This document shows, piece after piece, positions 1 to 7,140 of a stretch of DNA of 8,927 nucleotides. The DNA comes from Caldisericales bacterium (GTDB taxonomy: Bacteria > Caldisericota > Caldisericia > Caldisericales > Caldisericaceae): positions 1-8,927 of the forward strand of contig WFSP01000070.1 of NCBI GenBank assembly GCA_015485995.1. The letters run 5' to 3'. Within the stretch, counting starts at the first letter, position 1, and each line of letters begins with the position of its first letter. A model generated the notes under the pieces. The model searched no databases and was not told the DNA's origin. It saw nothing but the letters and a program-made list of their open reading frames with translations. Both the position numbers and the translations under genes were made by a program.

Positions 1-268
1 CATTACACATCTATTTATATACCCAGGGCATCCTAAGATAAATGGATATATAGAAAGAGCAAACAAGACACTTGAAGAAGAATTCATAGATTACCACTTA
101 TACTTATTATCAGATGATGTAAACACATTCAATTCAGAACTCATAGAATACCTCATCTGGTATAACACTGAAAGGTCTCACCAAAGCCTCAATAATTTGT
201 CACCTATGGATTTTATGATAAAATACTATTTGAAGTCTCAAATGTATTGGACTTATACAGCTACTTGA
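1..268 (+). pseudogene. Transposase, integrase-core (DDE) family, C-terminal part only
   Basis: The frame beginning at base 2 is open to the TGA at 266-268 and encodes 88 residues; the start lies outside the window. Early in the fragment, the stretch HPKINGYIERANKTLEEEF contains the N-G-x-x-E-R block that carries the third catalytic acid (Glu) of DDE integrase-type transposases of the IS481/IS3 kind. Further on, WYNTERSHQSL followed by LSPMDF is the usual C-terminal signature of this fold. The protein ends in WTYTAT. These enzymes cut and join element ends as part of an insertion sequence. The family assignment is firm; the choice between IS481 and IS3 is not. Whether the gene is intact upstream cannot be seen, so the pseudogene type here means only a partial gene. 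Its stop codon overlaps the -35 box of the dap operon promoter. Confidence 0.8.
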
Positions 269-292
269 CATTGCTAAAAATTTGTGTATAAT
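265..292 (+). promoter_or_regulatory. Consensus sigma-70-type promoter of the dap/lys operon
   Basis: TTGACA at 265-270 and TATAAT at 287-292 both match the consensus in every base and are 16 bp apart. The -35 box overlaps the transposase stop codon (266-268). Initiation about 7 bases past the -10 box would fall near 299, only about 8 bases before the dapF ATG at 307. This is the only strong promoter I see before the operon. No riboswitch, T-box or attenuator fits between it and dapF, so control at this site would have to be by promoter strength or a DNA-binding protein. Confidence 0.72.
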
Positions 293-306
293 TATCCAAT
301 TAAATT

Positions 307-1098
307 ATGAAAATATACAGTGGCTTAGGAAACACATTTCTTATCTTTGACAATAGAGAAGGGAGTGTGGAAGAAAAAGACAAGAGTATTTTTGTCCAGA
401 ATATTTGTGCAAGAAATTATGGAAAGGTAGACGGCATGATATTTTTGGAGCAGAGTAAAAATTATGCATTCTTTATGTCCTTCTATAATAACGATGGCAC
501 AAAGGCTGCATTCTGCGGGAATGGCGCGCGCTGCATTGCATATTATGCCTACAAAAATCATATTGCTCCAGAGAAAATGGTTTTTGGTTCTTTAGCGGGA
601 GCAATAAGGGCAGAGATCCTAAATGAGAATTCAGTGAAGATAAAAATGCCTGCTGTGAAGAGTATTCAGTTGAATAAAGTTTACCATTGTGATGAAGAAA
701 CATTGAATTATTCATTTATCAATACGGGTGTAGAACATGTAGTTATATTTGTTGACAGAGAGCTGACAAGTGAAGAAGTAGTGCACTGTGGAAGGAAGAT
801 AAGATACAATAAAATGTTTCCCAAAGGGACAAATGTGAATTTTACAAGGATTTTAGAAAAAGGGAAACTGTTTAATAGAACGTATGAGAGAGGTGTAGAA
901 GGAGAAACAAAGGCTTGTGGCACAGGAGCAGCAGCTTGTGCCATAATCTATTCTAAAATTTATGGGCATATGAATCGTGTTCAAGTAAACGTTTTAGGTG
1001 GTACTTTATTTGTAGAAATAGACAAGGATTACAAGGACATTTATTTAATAGGTCTGGTAGAAATTTTAAATGATAAAGGAGGTAAAAATGATTTTTAA
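307..1098 (+). CDS. dapF: Diaminopimelate epimerase
   Basis: PLP-independent cytoplasmic racemase of 263 residues that converts LL-diaminopimelate to meso-diaminopimelate, the precursor of lysine and often of peptidoglycan. The two catalytic cysteines are visible: Cys70 in FCGNGARC and Cys204 in [13 protein letters not shown], one in each of the two mirror-image domains. The N-terminus ([11 protein letters not shown]) matches the usual DapF opening with its conserved GLGN, so the gene is complete and the start at 307 is the natural one. There is no Shine-Dalgarno sequence before it; the predicted transcript begins almost at the ATG, suggesting leaderless translation. It is first in the operon, and its last 11 bases overlap the start of dapA. 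Confidence 0.95.
   Translation: MKIYSGLGNTFLIFDNREGSVEEKDKSIFVQNICARNYGKVDGMIFLEQSKNYAFFMSFYNNDGTKAAFCGNGARCIAYYAYKNHIAPEKMVFGSLAGAIRAEILNENSVKIKMPAVKSIQLNKVYHCDEETLNYSFINTGVEHVVIFVDRELTSEEVVHCGRKIRYNKMFPKGTNVNFTRILEKGKLFNRTYERGVEGETKACGTGAAACAIIYSKIYGHMNRVQVNVLGGTLFVEIDKDYKDIYLIGLVEILNDKGGKNDF
1077..1090 (+). promoter_or_regulatory. Ribosome binding site that fixes the dapA start
   Basis: AGGAGG at 1077-1082 lies 5 bases before the ATG at 1088, inside the last codons of dapF. An in-frame ATG at 1070 lies upstream of this site and would add MIKEVK, which other DapA proteins lack. The Shine-Dalgarno position therefore selects 1088. Confidence 0.85.
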
Positions 1099-1966
1099 AG
1101 GTTCTAGCGTAGCAATTATAACACCTTTTGACAAGAAAGGCCAAGTGAACTACGGGAAGTGTGAGGAGCTTGTTGAGTTTCAGATTAAAAATGGGACAAA
1201 GGCAATCATTGTGTTGGGGACAACTGGTGAGGCTTCAACACTTGAGATGGAGGAAAAAGAAAAGATTATATCAACTGCCGTGAAAAAGGTAAATAAAAGG
1301 GTGCCAGTTATTGCAGGAACAGGGAGTAACAACACAAAGAAAGCAATTGAGCTGAGCAAAAAAGCAGAATCTCTGGGTGCTGATGCGTTACTTGTTATCA
1401 CCCCCTATTATAATAAAACGACGCAGGACGGCATATATGCACATTTTAAAGCAGTTGCAGAAAAAGTACATATTCCAATTATCGTGTACAATGTTCCTTC
1501 CCGCACTGGGTTGAACTGCTTGCCACAAACAATTAAACGCCTATCAGAAATTGACAACATCGTTGCGGTAAAAGAGGCAAGCAGCAACATTGCGCAGATC
1601 GCAGAAATTGCATCCATCATTCCAGAAAATTTTGCTATTTATTCGGGAAACGATAACCAGATTGTGCCTATACTCTCTTTAGGTGGAGTTGGCGTTATTT
1701 CTGTTCTTGCAAATATTCTACCAAAGGAAACAGAGCAATGTGTAGATTTATTCCTAAGTGGAAATGTAGAAGAAAGCAGAAAATTACAGCTAAAATATTT
1801 GCCACTCATAAAGATGCTTTTTGTTGAGACAAATCCCATTCCAGTGAAAACTGCTGCAAATTTAATGGGGTTTAACGTAGGCGGTTTAAGGCTTCCCCTT
1901 GTAGAGATGAGCGAGAAGAATAAAGAGAAACTCAAAGAAACTTTGAAAGGATATGGCTTAATATGA
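1088..1966 (+). CDS. dapA: 4-hydroxy-tetrahydrodipicolinate synthase
   Basis: Class I aldolase-type TIM barrel of 292 residues, the family's usual length. It condenses pyruvate with aspartate semialdehyde, the first committed step towards DAP and lysine. Pyruvate is held as a Schiff base on Lys162 in the VAVKEAS strand. The other active-site residues are present: Thr45-Thr46 in LGTTGE, Tyr108 in PYYNK, and Tyr134 and Arg139 in VYNVPSRTG. The start is taken at 1088 because of the AGGAGG 5 bases upstream; a longer start at 1070 is unlikely. The gene overlaps the end of dapF by 11 bases and the start of dapB by 4, which implies translational coupling. Confidence 0.95.
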   Translation: MIFKGSSVAIITPFDKKGQVNYGKCEELVEFQIKNGTKAIIVLGTTGEASTLEMEEKEKIISTAVKKVNKRVPVIAGTGSNNTKKAIELSKKAESLGADALLVITPYYNKTTQDGIYAHFKAVAEKVHIPIIVYNVPSRTGLNCLPQTIKRLSEIDNIVAVKEASSNIAQIAEIASIIPENFAIYSGNDNQIVPILSLGGVGVISVLANILPKETEQCVDLFLSGNVEESRKLQLKYLPLIKMLFVETNPIPVKTAANLMGFNVGGLRLPLVEMSEKNKEKLKETLKGYGLI

Positions 1967-2691
1967 TGAAAATTGCAATATCTGGCATTACTGGGAGAAT
2001 GGGAAAAACAATCTTTTCCCTTTTAGAAGAATTTAAGGATATGGAGCTTGTTGGTGGAACGAACAGGGAAAAGGGTCTCGACAGTTTATCCAGTATACCT
2101 GATGTAATTATTGATTTTTCAAGCCACTCTTCCCTTAGCAAATTACTCAAATATGCAATGAAGGACAACTGCAAGCTCGTTATCGGAACAACAGGATATA
2201 CAGATAAGGAAGAAAAAGCAATTGAAGCTGCATCAGGTGAAATTGCAATCTTTAAATCATCAAATATGTCCATAGGGATTAATGTGATAAATGCTGTTTT
2301 GAAAGAAGTAACCGAAGTTTTGGGTAAGAATGCAGATATTGAAATTGTGGAAATGCACCACAATAAAAAGAAGGATTCGCCAAGTGGCACAGCTAAAATG
2401 TTTTATCAGACAATAAAAAGCGTTTTAAGTGAGGTGATGCTTGTTTATGGAAGAAAAGGAGATAATGTAAGAGCAAAAAATGAAATAGGTATGCATTCAA
2501 TAAGGGCAGGTGGCATTTTCGGTGTGCACGATATTATTTTCGCAAATGAGGATGAAGTTCTTGAGTTAAAGCACACTGCACTTTCACGCAAGGCATTTGC
2601 AAGAGGAGCACTTATGGCGGCAGAGTTTATTTCCAAAAAAAAGAGAGGACTTTATTCAATGAGAGCCTTACTGAAGGAGAAGCTAAAATGA
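1963..2691 (+). CDS. dapB: 4-hydroxy-tetrahydrodipicolinate reductase
   Basis: NAD(P)H-dependent enzyme of 242 residues that reduces the DapA product to tetrahydrodipicolinate. The N-terminal Rossmann domain shows GITGRMG at residues 8-14 as the nucleotide loop, followed by DFSSH (51-55) and GTTG (75-78). The substrate domain has the family signature [15 protein letters not shown] from residue 130, with catalytic His132-His133 and a Lys at 136/137, as in the E. coli motif with HH and K. The length is somewhat shorter than E. coli DapB, as in several thermophile versions. Two ATG codons are adjacent (1963 and 1966); 1963 forms an ATGA overlap with the dapA stop, and either is possible. It also overlaps dapH by ATGA. 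Confidence 0.94.
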   Translation: MMKIAISGITGRMGKTIFSLLEEFKDMELVGGTNREKGLDSLSSIPDVIIDFSSHSSLSKLLKYAMKDNCKLVIGTTGYTDKEEKAIEAASGEIAIFKSSNMSIGINVINAVLKEVTEVLGKNADIEIVEMHHNKKKDSPSGTAKMFYQTIKSVLSEVMLVYGRKGDNVRAKNEIGMHSIRAGGIFGVHDIIFANEDEVLELKHTALSRKAFARGALMAAEFISKKKRGLYSMRALLKEKLK

Positions 2692-3383
2692 AAGACGCAT
2701 ATGAAATTGCTGCATACATAAAGAATGTAAAGAAAACTACACCTGTTGAGGTATATGTAAAAGGAAAAATTGACACAGATACAAACAGCGTGAAATGCTT
2801 TTCTGCAGGAGACACAACAATCCTTATCGGTGAATATGAAACAATAAAAGATATCCTTGGAAAGAATAGAGAAGAGATAAAGGATTATTATGTAAAATAT
2901 GACAGGAGGAATTCTGCAATACCGATGTTTAATATACTAAATTTAGATGCAAGGATTGAACCAGGTGCTTTAATAAGAGATAAAGTAAAAATTGGGGAAA
3001 AAGCTGTTGTAATGATGGGCGCAGTGATAAACATCGGTGCTGAAATTGGAGATGAAACAATGATTGACATGAATGCAGTAATTGGTGCACGTGCTATCAT
3101 AGGAAAGCATTGCCATGTCGGGGCAGGCGCGGTAATTGCAGGGATATTGGAACCACCCGGGAAGGTACCTGTTGTCATTGGTAATAATGTGCTTATTGGG
3201 GCGAATGCTGTCGTGTTAGAGGGTGTAAAAGTAGGGAATGATGCTGTTGTTGCAGCAGGTGCAGTAGTTACGAAAAATGTACCAGAAAATGCAGTTGTAG
3301 CAGGCATCCCTGCAAAATTAATAAAAATGGTTGATGCAAAGACAAAGAATAAAACGAAATTATTAGATGATCTGAGGGGATAA
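2688..3383 (+). CDS. dapH: Tetrahydrodipicolinate N-acetyltransferase
   Basis: Left-handed beta-helix acyltransferase of 231 residues that transfers acetyl from acetyl-CoA to tetrahydrodipicolinate and so opens the acetylase branch of DAP synthesis. Residues 1-80 form the alpha/beta N-terminal region typical of DapH. Residues 88-210 are a run of hexapeptide repeats (for example ARIEPGALI and [15 protein letters not shown]), interrupted near 153-160 by the EPP-containing loop found in Firmicute and Thermotogae DapH. The MMGAVINIG and MIDMNAVIG stretches match DapH rather than the succinyl-transferring DapD. AAGGAG at 2674-2679 precedes the ATG. The gene overlaps dapB by 4 bases and lysC by 1. 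The branch also needs an N-acetyl-DAP aminotransferase and a deacetylase. Confidence 0.93.
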   Translation: MKDAYEIAAYIKNVKKTTPVEVYVKGKIDTDTNSVKCFSAGDTTILIGEYETIKDILGKNREEIKDYYVKYDRRNSAIPMFNILNLDARIEPGALIRDKVKIGEKAVVMMGAVINIGAEIGDETMIDMNAVIGARAIIGKHCHVGAGAVIAGILEPPGKVPVVIGNNVLIGANAVVLEGVKVGNDAVVAAGAVVTKNVPENAVVAGIPAKLIKMVDAKTKNKTKLLDDLRG

Positions 3384-4588
3384 TGATTATCGTCCAAAAA
3401 TACGGCGGCTCCTCTGTTAGCACAATCAAAAAGATAAAATACGTTGCACAAAAAGTTATTAGAAAGAAGAGAGCAGATAATAAAGTAGTAGTCATCGTTT
3501 CTGCAATGGGCGATACGACGGATCACCTCATCGGAATGACAAAAGCTATTACAAGTAATCCCAATAGGAGGGAATTGGATAGGCTCCTATCTACAGGTGA
3601 GCAAGTTTCGTCTGCACTGCTATCCATTACGATTCAGTCAATGGGAGAGAATAGCGTCTCATTCACAGGTCCACAGGTTGGTATCGTTACAACTGATACA
3701 TACACAAACGCGCGTATTCTAAGTATTAACGGCAAAAAGATTATGAATGCATTGGATGGTGGCAAGATTGTAGTAATAGCAGGTTTTCAAGGTGTTTCTC
3801 ATAGTGGAGACATTACAACATTGGGAAGGGGAGGTTCAGATACGTCCGCGACTGCAATTGCTGCAAGTTTAGGTGCTAAATGTGAAATATATACGGATGT
3901 AGACGGCATATATACTGCAGATCCCCGCAAAGTAAACAATCCAAAGAAACTCTCATATATAAGTTACAATGCAATCCTTGAACTTGCAAGCTTGGGAGCA
4001 AAGGTGATGCATAGCAGATCTATAGAAATAGCAAAAAAATTCGGCGTAGAACTGTACATAGCTTCAACATTTTCAGATGAAAGAGGCACAATAATCGGAG
4101 AGGAGAATGAAATGGAACGAATGGCTGTTACAGGTATCACTTCAAACAATAAAGAAATAAAGATTACTGTTTATCATCTGCCCATAAGGAGCAAGGCACT
4201 CTCGGAACTATTCGGCAGAATTAGCAATAGAAACGTAAATGTAGATATGATAAGCGAAACTGTGATTTCAGGTAATTCATTTGATTGCTCTTTTACAGTT
4301 CCAGAAAGCGAAGAGCTCGTCTTAAAGAAAAGTCTTGGAGAACTCAAAAGTAAATTTCCGGAGATTTGTTACGATATAGATAAAGACATCGTAAAGATAT
4401 CTATTGTAGGAGTTGGCATGAGAAGCTACCCAGGCGTTGCTGCAAAAGTCTTTAAGGTATTGGAGGAAGAAAATATTGAAATTCAAATGATTACCACATC
4501 AGAGATTAGGATATCCTGCATTATAAAAAAGGCATATGAAAGACTTGCCTTGAATAAACTTGCAAAGGAGTTTAATCTCATAAAATGA
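3383..4588 (+). CDS. lysC: Aspartate kinase (aspartokinase), monofunctional
   Basis: Phosphorylates aspartate to aspartyl-4-phosphate, the entry step to the lysine/threonine/methionine family. The 401 residues comprise an amino-acid kinase domain (about 1-240) and two C-terminal ACT domains (about 262-400). The kinase signatures are QKYGGSSV (5-12), STGEQVSSALLS (70-81), GRGGSDTSA (149-157) and YTDVDGIYTADPR (170-182). The ACT domains normally bind lysine and/or threonine for feedback inhibition; which effector applies here cannot be read. The ATG overlaps the last base of the dapH stop (TAATG), with GAGG 5 bases upstream. It overlaps lysA by ATGA. An internal start at Met244 is described separately. 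No homoserine dehydrogenase domain is fused. Confidence 0.95.
   Translation: MIIVQKYGGSSVSTIKKIKYVAQKVIRKKRADNKVVVIVSAMGDTTDHLIGMTKAITSNPNRRELDRLLSTGEQVSSALLSITIQSMGENSVSFTGPQVGIVTTDTYTNARILSINGKKIMNALDGGKIVVIAGFQGVSHSGDITTLGRGGSDTSATAIAASLGAKCEIYTDVDGIYTADPRKVNNPKKLSYISYNAILELASLGAKVMHSRSIEIAKKFGVELYIASTFSDERGTIIGEENEMERMAVTGITSNNKEIKITVYHLPIRSKALSELFGRISNRNVNVDMISETVISGNSFDCSFTVPESEELVLKKSLGELKSKFPEICYDIDKDIVKISIVGVGMRSYPGVAAKVFKVLEEENIEIQMITTSEIRISCIIKKAYERLALNKLAKEFNLIK
4098..4114 (+). promoter_or_regulatory. Internal ribosome binding site and start within lysC
   Basis: GGAGAGGAG at 4098-4106 includes AGGAG at 4101-4105, 6 bases before the in-frame ATG at 4112 (Met244 of LysC, opening MERMAVTGITS). 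This is a better placed Shine-Dalgarno than several true starts in the operon have. It sits at the junction of the kinase and ACT domains, where Bacillus and Corynebacterium lysC genes start a separate beta subunit. The Glu-Glu codons GAG GAG could also create the match by chance. Confidence 0.5.
4112..4588 (+). CDS. Possible aspartokinase beta subunit from an in-frame internal start of lysC
   Basis: Starting at Met244 gives a 158-residue product made of both ACT domains and nothing of the kinase domain. Bacillus subtilis and Corynebacterium make such a subunit from the same gene and assemble an alpha2-beta2 enzyme in which the beta subunits bind inhibitor. What is seen here is the strong Shine-Dalgarno, the in-frame ATG and the matching position. 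Actual translation is inferred. Confidence 0.45.
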   Translation: MERMAVTGITSNNKEIKITVYHLPIRSKALSELFGRISNRNVNVDMISETVISGNSFDCSFTVPESEELVLKKSLGELKSKFPEICYDIDKDIVKISIVGVGMRSYPGVAAKVFKVLEEENIEIQMITTSEIRISCIIKKAYERLALNKLAKEFNLIK

Positions 4589-5763
4589 AATACGTAAATA
4601 ACGAGTTAAGTATAGATGGAGTCTCTCTTGTTTCTATAGCAAGAAAATTTGGTACACCCCTCTATGTGTACTCAGAGAAAACACTAAAGGAGAGAATAGG
4701 TATTGTAAAAAACACAATTGGAAAAATAGGTAGTATTTATTATGCAGTAAAGGCAAACGCCAATCCTTACCTTTTAAAGGTCATTTCTTTAAATGGATTG
4801 GGTGCAGATACCGTATCCGTTGGAGAGATGAAAACCGCTATTTCTTCTGGATTCTCAAAGGAGAAAATTGTATTCTCAGGAGTAGGAAAAAGAATGGACG
4901 AGCTTTTATTCGCAGTAAAGAATGGTATTCTAATCAACACAGAATCCATGGAGGAAATTAAATTAATCTCAACTATTAAAAAAGGTATACATATTGGTAT
5001 CCGAATAAATCCAAATGTTTCTCCACTAACGCATAGTTACATTTCAACAGGAAGTTACGAAAACAAATTTGGCATCCCAATTAATGAAGCACAGAATGCA
5101 TTCCTGCTTGCAAAAGAAAAGGGGCTTTGTCCTGATACGATACATATGCACATCGGTTCACAGATAAGTGAACTAACACCATACACGGAAGCATTAGATA
5201 AAGCACTCAAATTAAAAGAAACATTGAAATCAAAAGGAATAAAAATAAGTAAAATGGATCTGGGAGGAGGATTTGGTATCGTATATAAGGATGAGAAGGA
5301 ATTTCCCATAGAAGAATTTGCAAATAAAATTTCCCAAATGAAAATAAAAGACGTAAATTTTATATTTGAGCCAGGACGTTTCATCATAGGGCCTGCTGGA
5401 ATTCTTTTAGCAAAAGTACTATATAGAAAATTCTACAATAAAATTTTTGTTATAGTTGATGCAGGAATGAACGATTTTATGCGCCCGGCCCTCTATGGTG
5501 CATACCACAGAGTCTTAAACTGTGTAAAAAGAAGAAATAAAAATATAAAGGCAGATGTTGTAGGTCCGATATGCGAGTCCAGCGACTTTATTGCAAAAGA
5601 CAGGATAATTGAATTGCCTGAAAGAGGCGATTATCTTACTATTCTGGATGCAGGGGCTTACGGCTTTTCGATGAGTTCAAACTACAATATTCGTCCGCGT
5701 CCTGCAGAAGTAGTTGTAAAAAACAGAAAAGTAAAGTTAATAAGAAATAGAGAAAACTTATAA
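4585..5763 (+). CDS. lysA: Diaminopimelate decarboxylase
   Basis: PLP-dependent fold-type III enzyme of 392 residues that decarboxylates meso-diaminopimelate to L-lysine, the last step of the pathway. The cofactor lysine is Lys56 in YYAVKANANP. HMHIGSQ (187-193), the phosphate-binding DLGGGFG (225-231), the EPGRFIIG block (262-269) and the catalytic Cys330 in GPICESSD are all present, followed by DAGAYGFSMSSNYN. The ATG forms an ATGA overlap with the lysC stop. The nearest Shine-Dalgarno, AAAGGAG ending at 4570, is 14 bases away, so translation probably depends on coupling to lysC. A gap of 16 bases separates it from the next gene. Confidence 0.95.
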   Translation: MKYVNNELSIDGVSLVSIARKFGTPLYVYSEKTLKERIGIVKNTIGKIGSIYYAVKANANPYLLKVISLNGLGADTVSVGEMKTAISSGFSKEKIVFSGVGKRMDELLFAVKNGILINTESMEEIKLISTIKKGIHIGIRINPNVSPLTHSYISTGSYENKFGIPINEAQNAFLLAKEKGLCPDTIHMHIGSQISELTPYTEALDKALKLKETLKSKGIKISKMDLGGGFGIVYKDEKEFPIEEFANKISQMKIKDVNFIFEPGRFIIGPAGILLAKVLYRKFYNKIFVIVDAGMNDFMRPALYGAYHRVLNCVKRRNKNIKADVVGPICESSDFIAKDRIIELPERGDYLTILDAGAYGFSMSSNYNIRPRPAEVVVKNRKVKLIRNRENL

Positions 5764-5782
5764 AAAGGAGATGAGGAAGATG
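5763..5782 (+). promoter_or_regulatory. Ribosome binding site that fixes the class III aminotransferase start
   Basis: AAAAGGAG ends at 5770. The ATG at 5771 touches it with no spacer, too close to be used, whereas the in-frame ATG at 5780 is 9 bases away. The start at 5780 is therefore preferred, which removes three residues (MRK) from the longest reading frame. Confidence 0.7.
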
Positions 5783-7084
5783 GGAGACATTCTAATCAAG
5801 ACAGAAACCCCTGGACCTAAAAGCAGAGAAATTGCTAAAAAAAGGATGAAGTATGTAGCGTCCGCAATGGAGTCATTTGCACCCTTTTACATCAAAAGGG
5901 CACATGGTGCAGTTGTAGAAGACGTCGATGGAAACAGATTTCTTGATTTTATTGGTGGGTGGGGCTGTCTAATTGTAGGACATTCACCTGAAAGAGTTGT
6001 GAATGCCATCAAAAACCAAGCAGAAAAATTTTTGCATACAGACTTTACTACAATTCCTTATGGGCCGTTTGTAGAACTTGCAAAGATGATTTCTGAGAGA
6101 ATGCCTGGTAATTTTGAAAAGCAAGTTGCATTTTTCAATGGTGGGGCAGAGGCAGTAGAAAACGCAGTAAAGATTGCAAAGGGTGCAACTAAGAGGAAGG
6201 CAATTGTAGTATTTGACTATGCTTTTCACGGAAGAACACTTCTCACAATGACAATGACACACAGAGTAATGCCATACAGATACATCTTTGGACCATTTGC
6301 ATCTGAAGTGTATAGACTGCCTTTCCCAAATGCACACTACAATAATTTCAAACCAAGCGATTTTGAACAAGAGTTAAAAGATACAGTTTATCCCGAGGAT
6401 GTGGCGGCAGTCATTATTGAACCAATACAGGGAGAAGGCGGTTTCAACATACCGCCTGACGGTTTCCTTGAAGAAATAAGGAGAACAACAGAAAAGTATG
6501 GTATTCTCTTTATTGCAGATGAAGTACAGAGTGGCTATGGAAGAACCGGGAAACTCTTTGCTATAGAAAATTGGAATGTTGTACCAGACATTATTGTTTT
6601 AGGCAAATCCATTGCAGGAGGATTGCCACTTTCCGCAGTCGCAGGAAACAAGAAATATTTCGATGCTTTGCCTGGAAGTTCTATTGGCAGTACATTTGGA
6701 GGAAATCCTGTAGCTTGTGTAGCAGGTATTGAAGTGCTAAAAATGATAGAGGAAGAAAAGTTATTGGATAGAGCAATACATCTTGGAAAAATTGTTGAGG
6801 AGAAATTTAAAGAGATGAAGGAGAAATATCCTGTAATTGGTGAGGAAAGAGGCGTGGGTCCAATGCGTGCAATAGAATTTGTAAAAAGTACAGATCCCTG
6901 GATACCCGATGCAGAAACTGCACAGAAAGTACTATACGAAGCAATGAAGAATGGAGTATTGTTTACAGGTGGAGGATTCCACGGTAACGTAATCCGTATC
7001 CACTTGCCACTTGTTACAACTGATGAGCAGTTGAATGAGGGACTTAATGTACTTGATAAAGCAATACAAACCGTAGTGAAGTAG
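5780..7084 (+). CDS. Class III PLP-dependent aminotransferase (GabT/ArgD-like)
   Basis: A 434-residue fold-type I enzyme of the ornithine/4-aminobutyrate aminotransferase family (Aminotran_3). Numbered from 5780, the PLP lysine is Lys276 in VLGKSIAGGLPLSAV and the cofactor aspartate is Asp247 in IADEVQSGYGRTG. IEPIQGEGG (213-221), HGRT (150-153) and STFGGNPVA are also present. The GAEAVENAVKIAK segment is typical of GabT-type proteins, though the usual Ser before GAE is Gly here (FNGGAEAVE). Substrate cannot be decided by eye: 4-aminobutyrate, N-acetylornithine or N-acetyl-LL-DAP are all possible, and amino-acid racemases/epimerases occur in the same family. Its place 16 bases after lysA, on the same strand, suggests a lysine-related role, possibly the transamination after DapH. 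That role is an inference. Confidence 0.85.
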   Translation: MGDILIKTETPGPKSREIAKKRMKYVASAMESFAPFYIKRAHGAVVEDVDGNRFLDFIGGWGCLIVGHSPERVVNAIKNQAEKFLHTDFTTIPYGPFVELAKMISERMPGNFEKQVAFFNGGAEAVENAVKIAKGATKRKAIVVFDYAFHGRTLLTMTMTHRVMPYRYIFGPFASEVYRLPFPNAHYNNFKPSDFEQELKDTVYPEDVAAVIIEPIQGEGGFNIPPDGFLEEIRRTTEKYGILFIADEVQSGYGRTGKLFAIENWNVVPDIIVLGKSIAGGLPLSAVAGNKKYFDALPGSSIGSTFGGNPVACVAGIEVLKMIEEEKLLDRAIHLGKIVEEKFKEMKEKYPVIGEERGVGPMRAIEFVKSTDPWIPDAETAQKVLYEAMKNGVLFTGGGFHGNVIRIHLPLVTTDEQLNEGLNVLDKAIQTVVK

Positions 7085-7089
7085 ATGTT

Positions 7090-7116
7090 TTGCAAATTTT
7101 TCTTTTTTTATAGAAT
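7090..7116 (+). promoter_or_regulatory. Weak candidate promoter in the gap before the class I aminotransferase
   Basis: The 56-base gap 7085-7140 is very AT-rich and holds TTGCAA (7090-7095) and TAGAAT (7111-7116), 15 bp apart. The spacing is short and the boxes are imperfect. The T-run between them is not preceded by a stem, so I do not call a terminator. It may allow some separate expression of the last gene. Confidence 0.25.
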
Positions 7117-7140
7117 AATACCAAAATAAAAGGAGCAGAA

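Noticed and set aside
269..306. Lysine riboswitch or T-box leader before dapF
   Set aside because: Only 38 bases separate the transposase stop from dapF and most of that is promoter; there is no room for a structured leader.
1070..1087. Upstream in-frame ATG for dapA at 1070
   Set aside because: The AGGAGG at 1077-1082 lies after this ATG and points to 1088; the extra MIKEVK is not part of known DapA N-termini.
2888..3526. A 212-codon open frame on the - strand opposite dapH and the start of lysC
   Set aside because: It is a shadow of the repetitive Ala/Gly/Val-rich hexapeptide coding in dapH, with low-complexity Ala/Pro/Thr translation, no recognisable motif and no ribosome binding site seen.
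6535..7095. A 186-codon open frame on the - strand opposite the class III aminotransferase
   Set aside because: The + strand frame has unmistakable active-site motifs throughout; the antisense frame is Ser/Pro-rich and resembles nothing.
7085..7140. Possible terminator in the T-rich gap between the two aminotransferases
   Set aside because: The T-runs are not preceded by an inverted repeat, so no intrinsic terminator is supported.
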